Source: Lonsdalea populi (lineage in GTDB: Bacteria; Pseudomonadota; Gammaproteobacteria; Enterobacterales; Enterobacteriaceae). Taken from it: a stretch of 64,000 nucleotides of DNA. Both the position numbers and the translations under genes were made by a program. The notes beneath the pieces were generated by a model. It had not been told where the DNA came from and made no database searches. It was given only the letters and a program-made list of their open reading frames with translations. Shown one piece after another: positions 60,193 to 64,000 of this stretch; the first letter of the stretch is position 1; each line of letters begins with the position of its first letter. The stretch covers positions 930,001 through 994,000 of the forward strand of contig NZ_CP065534.1 in assembly GCF_015999465.1 (NCBI RefSeq), given 5' to 3'.

Positions 60193-61338
60193 ATGACCCG
60201 TCCCCTGACGATTGCCCTTGTCGCCGGAGAAACCTCCGGCGATATTCTTGGCGCCGGTTTAATTCGCGCCATTAAAAACCACGTCCCGGATGCATGCTTT
60301 GTGGGCGTGGCCGGTCCGCGTATGCAAGCCGAAGGTTGTGACGCCTGGTACGAGATGGAAGAGCTGGCGGTGATGGGCATCGTGGAGGTGCTGGAGCGCC
60401 TGCCGCGCCTGCTGAAAGTTCGCCGTGATCTTACCCAGCGTTTCACCGAGTTACAGCCGGATGTTTTCGTCGGTATCGACGCGCCGGACTTCAATATCAC
60501 GCTCGAAGGGCGTCTGAAGCAGCGCGGGATCAAGACCATTCATTACGTCAGCCCTTCCGTATGGGCATGGCGCCAAAAACGCGTTTTCAAAATCGGTCGA
60601 GCCACAGATTTGGTATTGGCCTTTTTGCCTTTTGAAAAAGCGTTTTACGATCGTTTTAACGTTCCTTGTCGTTTCATCGGGCACACCATGGCCGACGCGA
60701 TGCCGTTGCATCCCGACAAACGGGCCGCCCGGTCAACGCTGGGGATCGCTCCTGATGTCTGCTGTCTGGCGATACTGCCGGGGAGCCGTGGCGCGGAAGT
60801 CGACATGCTGAGCAAGGATTTCCTTCTGACGGCCAGACTCCTGCGCGAAGCCCGTCCCGATCTGGAAATTGTCGTCCCGATGGTCAATGCCAAGCGACGG
60901 CAGCAGTTCGAAGAGATCAAAAATGCGGTCGCGCCGGATTTGAACGTCCGCCTGCTGGATGGGTTAGCGCGCGAAGCGATGATCGCCAGCGATGCGGCGC
61001 TGTTGGCCTCGGGAACTGCGGCGCTGGAGTGCATGCTGGCGAAGTGTCCGATGGTGGTGGGGTATCGGATGAAGTCGTTCACCTTCTGGCTGGCCAGCAA
61101 GCTGGTCAAAACGCCGTGGGTTTCATTGCCCAATCTGCTGGCCGGTCGTGAGCTGGTAAAAGAGCTGCTGCAAACCGAATGCACGCCGGACAAACTGGCT
61201 GAGGCGCTGTTGCCTTGGTTGCAGGACAGCGTTCAGGTCCACGAACTACAAGAAACCTTTTTACATCTGCATCAGCAGATACGTTGTGATGCCGATGAGC
61301 AGGCGGCTCAAGCGGTACTGGAGTTGGCAAAATCATGA
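60193..61338 (+). CDS. lpxB: Lipid A disaccharide synthase LpxB
   Basis: LpxB joins UDP-2,3-diacylglucosamine and lipid X into the lipid A disaccharide at the inner-membrane surface. The 381-residue GT-B protein has [14 protein letters not shown] near the start, the GIDAPDFN segment, [13 protein letters not shown] and the C-terminal [11 protein letters not shown] typical of the family. Its stop overlaps the rnhB start (ATGA). Confidence 0.97.
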   Translation: MTRPLTIALVAGETSGDILGAGLIRAIKNHVPDACFVGVAGPRMQAEGCDAWYEMEELAVMGIVEVLERLPRLLKVRRDLTQRFTELQPDVFVGIDAPDFNITLEGRLKQRGIKTIHYVSPSVWAWRQKRVFKIGRATDLVLAFLPFEKAFYDRFNVPCRFIGHTMADAMPLHPDKRAARSTLGIAPDVCCLAILPGSRGAEVDMLSKDFLLTARLLREARPDLEIVVPMVNAKRRQQFEEIKNAVAPDLNVRLLDGLAREAMIASDAALLASGTAALECMLAKCPMVVGYRMKSFTFWLASKLVKTPWVSLPNLLAGRELVKELLQTECTPDKLAEALLPWLQDSVQVHELQETFLHLHQQIRCDADEQAAQAVLELAKS

Positions 61339-61931
61339 ATGATGTTTTCGTTTATCCGCAGGCGACCTGTATTGCCGGTGTGGATGAAGTTGGACGGGGT
61401 CCGCTGGTGGGCGCTGTTGTGACCGCCGCCGTCATTCTCGATCCGGCTCGACCAATCGTCGGTCTGGCCGATTCCAAAAAGCTCAGCGCGAAACGGCGTG
61501 AGGCGCTATATCATGAAATCAAAGAAAAAGCGCTGGCATGGAGCCTGGGCCGGGCAGAACCGGACGAAATCGATAGCCTGAACATCCTGCACGCCACCAT
61601 GCTGGCGATGCAGCGCGCCGTGGCCGGGCTGTCTGTGACGCCGAACTATGTGTTGATCGACGGCAACCGCTGTCCTGTTTTGCCGATGCCGTCACAAGCG
61701 GTCGTCAAAGGCGATAGCCGGGTGCCCGAGATCAGCGCCGCGTCTATTCTGGCGAAGGTGACGCGGGATCGTGAGATGGAAGCGCTGGATTTGCTTTTCC
61801 CGCATTACGGTTTTGCGAAGCATAAAGGCTATCCCACCGCCTTCCATCTGGAAAAATTGGCGATGCACGGCGTAACCCATCTTCATCGCCGCAGTTTTGC
61901 TCCGGTGAAGCGGGCGTTGGGGCTGGCGTAA
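61335..61931 (+). CDS. rnhB: Ribonuclease HII
   Basis: RNase HII removes ribonucleotides from DNA. The 198-residue protein (as E. coli) has the catalytic [12 protein letters not shown] (first Asp and Glu), a second Asp in [11 protein letters not shown], and the [13 protein letters not shown] segment with another acidic partner. It overlaps lpxB by 4 bp and is 78 bp before dnaE. Confidence 0.97.
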   Translation: MNDVFVYPQATCIAGVDEVGRGPLVGAVVTAAVILDPARPIVGLADSKKLSAKRREALYHEIKEKALAWSLGRAEPDEIDSLNILHATMLAMQRAVAGLSVTPNYVLIDGNRCPVLPMPSQAVVKGDSRVPEISAASILAKVTRDREMEALDLLFPHYGFAKHKGYPTAFHLEKLAMHGVTHLHRRSFAPVKRALGLA

Positions 61932-62009
61932 CGTCAGGCAGACTATGTGATGCTTGCGAACGCATGAATCGCAGGCGACATTCGATTTAATCAATACTGG
62001 GATCTGGAG

Positions 62010-64000
<1,991 letters not shown>

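Overview
The window is bacterial chromosome from an enterobacterium (Gammaproteobacteria, Enterobacterales). Nearly every gene aligns by eye with an E. coli K-12 protein of almost the same length, and several operons keep enteric order: rppH-ptsP-lgt-thyA, ppdA-ppdB-ygdB-ppdC-recC, map//rpsB-tsf-pyrH-frr-dxr-uppS-cdsA-rseP-bamA-skp-lpxD-fabZ-lpxA-lpxB-rnhB-dnaE. The differences from E. coli fit a soft-rot or tree-pathogen relative (Pectobacteriaceae-like), but that placement is inference. They are two joined neighbourhoods, loss of ptrA from between recC and recB, no queF between syd and ppnN, and a serine-protease autotransporter between yggN and tas. No insertion sequence, prophage, CRISPR array or rRNA operon was seen. 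Coding density is high and all genes look intact except the two cut by the window edges (mutY, dnaE).

Layout. 1-2305: mutY (partial, minus), trmB-yggL, yggN. 2306-5934: a long leader followed by a secreted S8 protease autotransporter, the only clearly accessory gene. 5951-9106 (minus): tas, ygdR, ygdQ, mutH. 9107-9793: a 687-bp non-coding stretch with two perfect, opposed DnaA boxes and several weaker ones. 9794-14582: rppH, ptsP, lgt, thyA. 14721-25633: the minor-pseudopilin cluster, then recC, recB, recD. 25717-28512: argA (minus, ArgR operator) and amiC. 28593-28960: three initiator tRNA genes (minus) with promoter and terminator. 29179-33403: mltA, tcdA, csdE, csdA, ygdI. 33436-36221: gcvB sRNA (minus), gcvA, ygdD, rlmM. 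36250-38439 (minus): xni, ppnN. 38664-41472: syd, the CsrB/RsmB regulatory RNA with a GacA/UvrY box, yqcC, truC, yqcA. 41567-46470 (minus): yaeH, dapD, glnD, map. 46597-64000: translation factors, nucleotide and isoprenoid enzymes, envelope biogenesis and lipid A genes, rnhB and the first 663 codons of dnaE.

How the parts work together. One block serves genome maintenance (MutY, MutH, RecBCD, Xni, RnhB, DnaE, ThyA). A second serves translation and tRNA modification (TrmB, TcdA, TruC, RlmM, initiator tRNAs, S2, EF-Ts, Frr, Map). A third builds the envelope (Lgt, AmiC, MltA, UppS, CdsA, RseP, BamA, Skp, LpxD, FabZ, LpxA, LpxB). The regulatory layer includes two well-known sRNAs (GcvB and CsrB), GlnD and PtsP for nitrogen signalling, and GcvA. 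The least explained part is the leader upstream of the autotransporter, where a small hairpin covers the ribosome-binding site of a possible 23-residue leader peptide.
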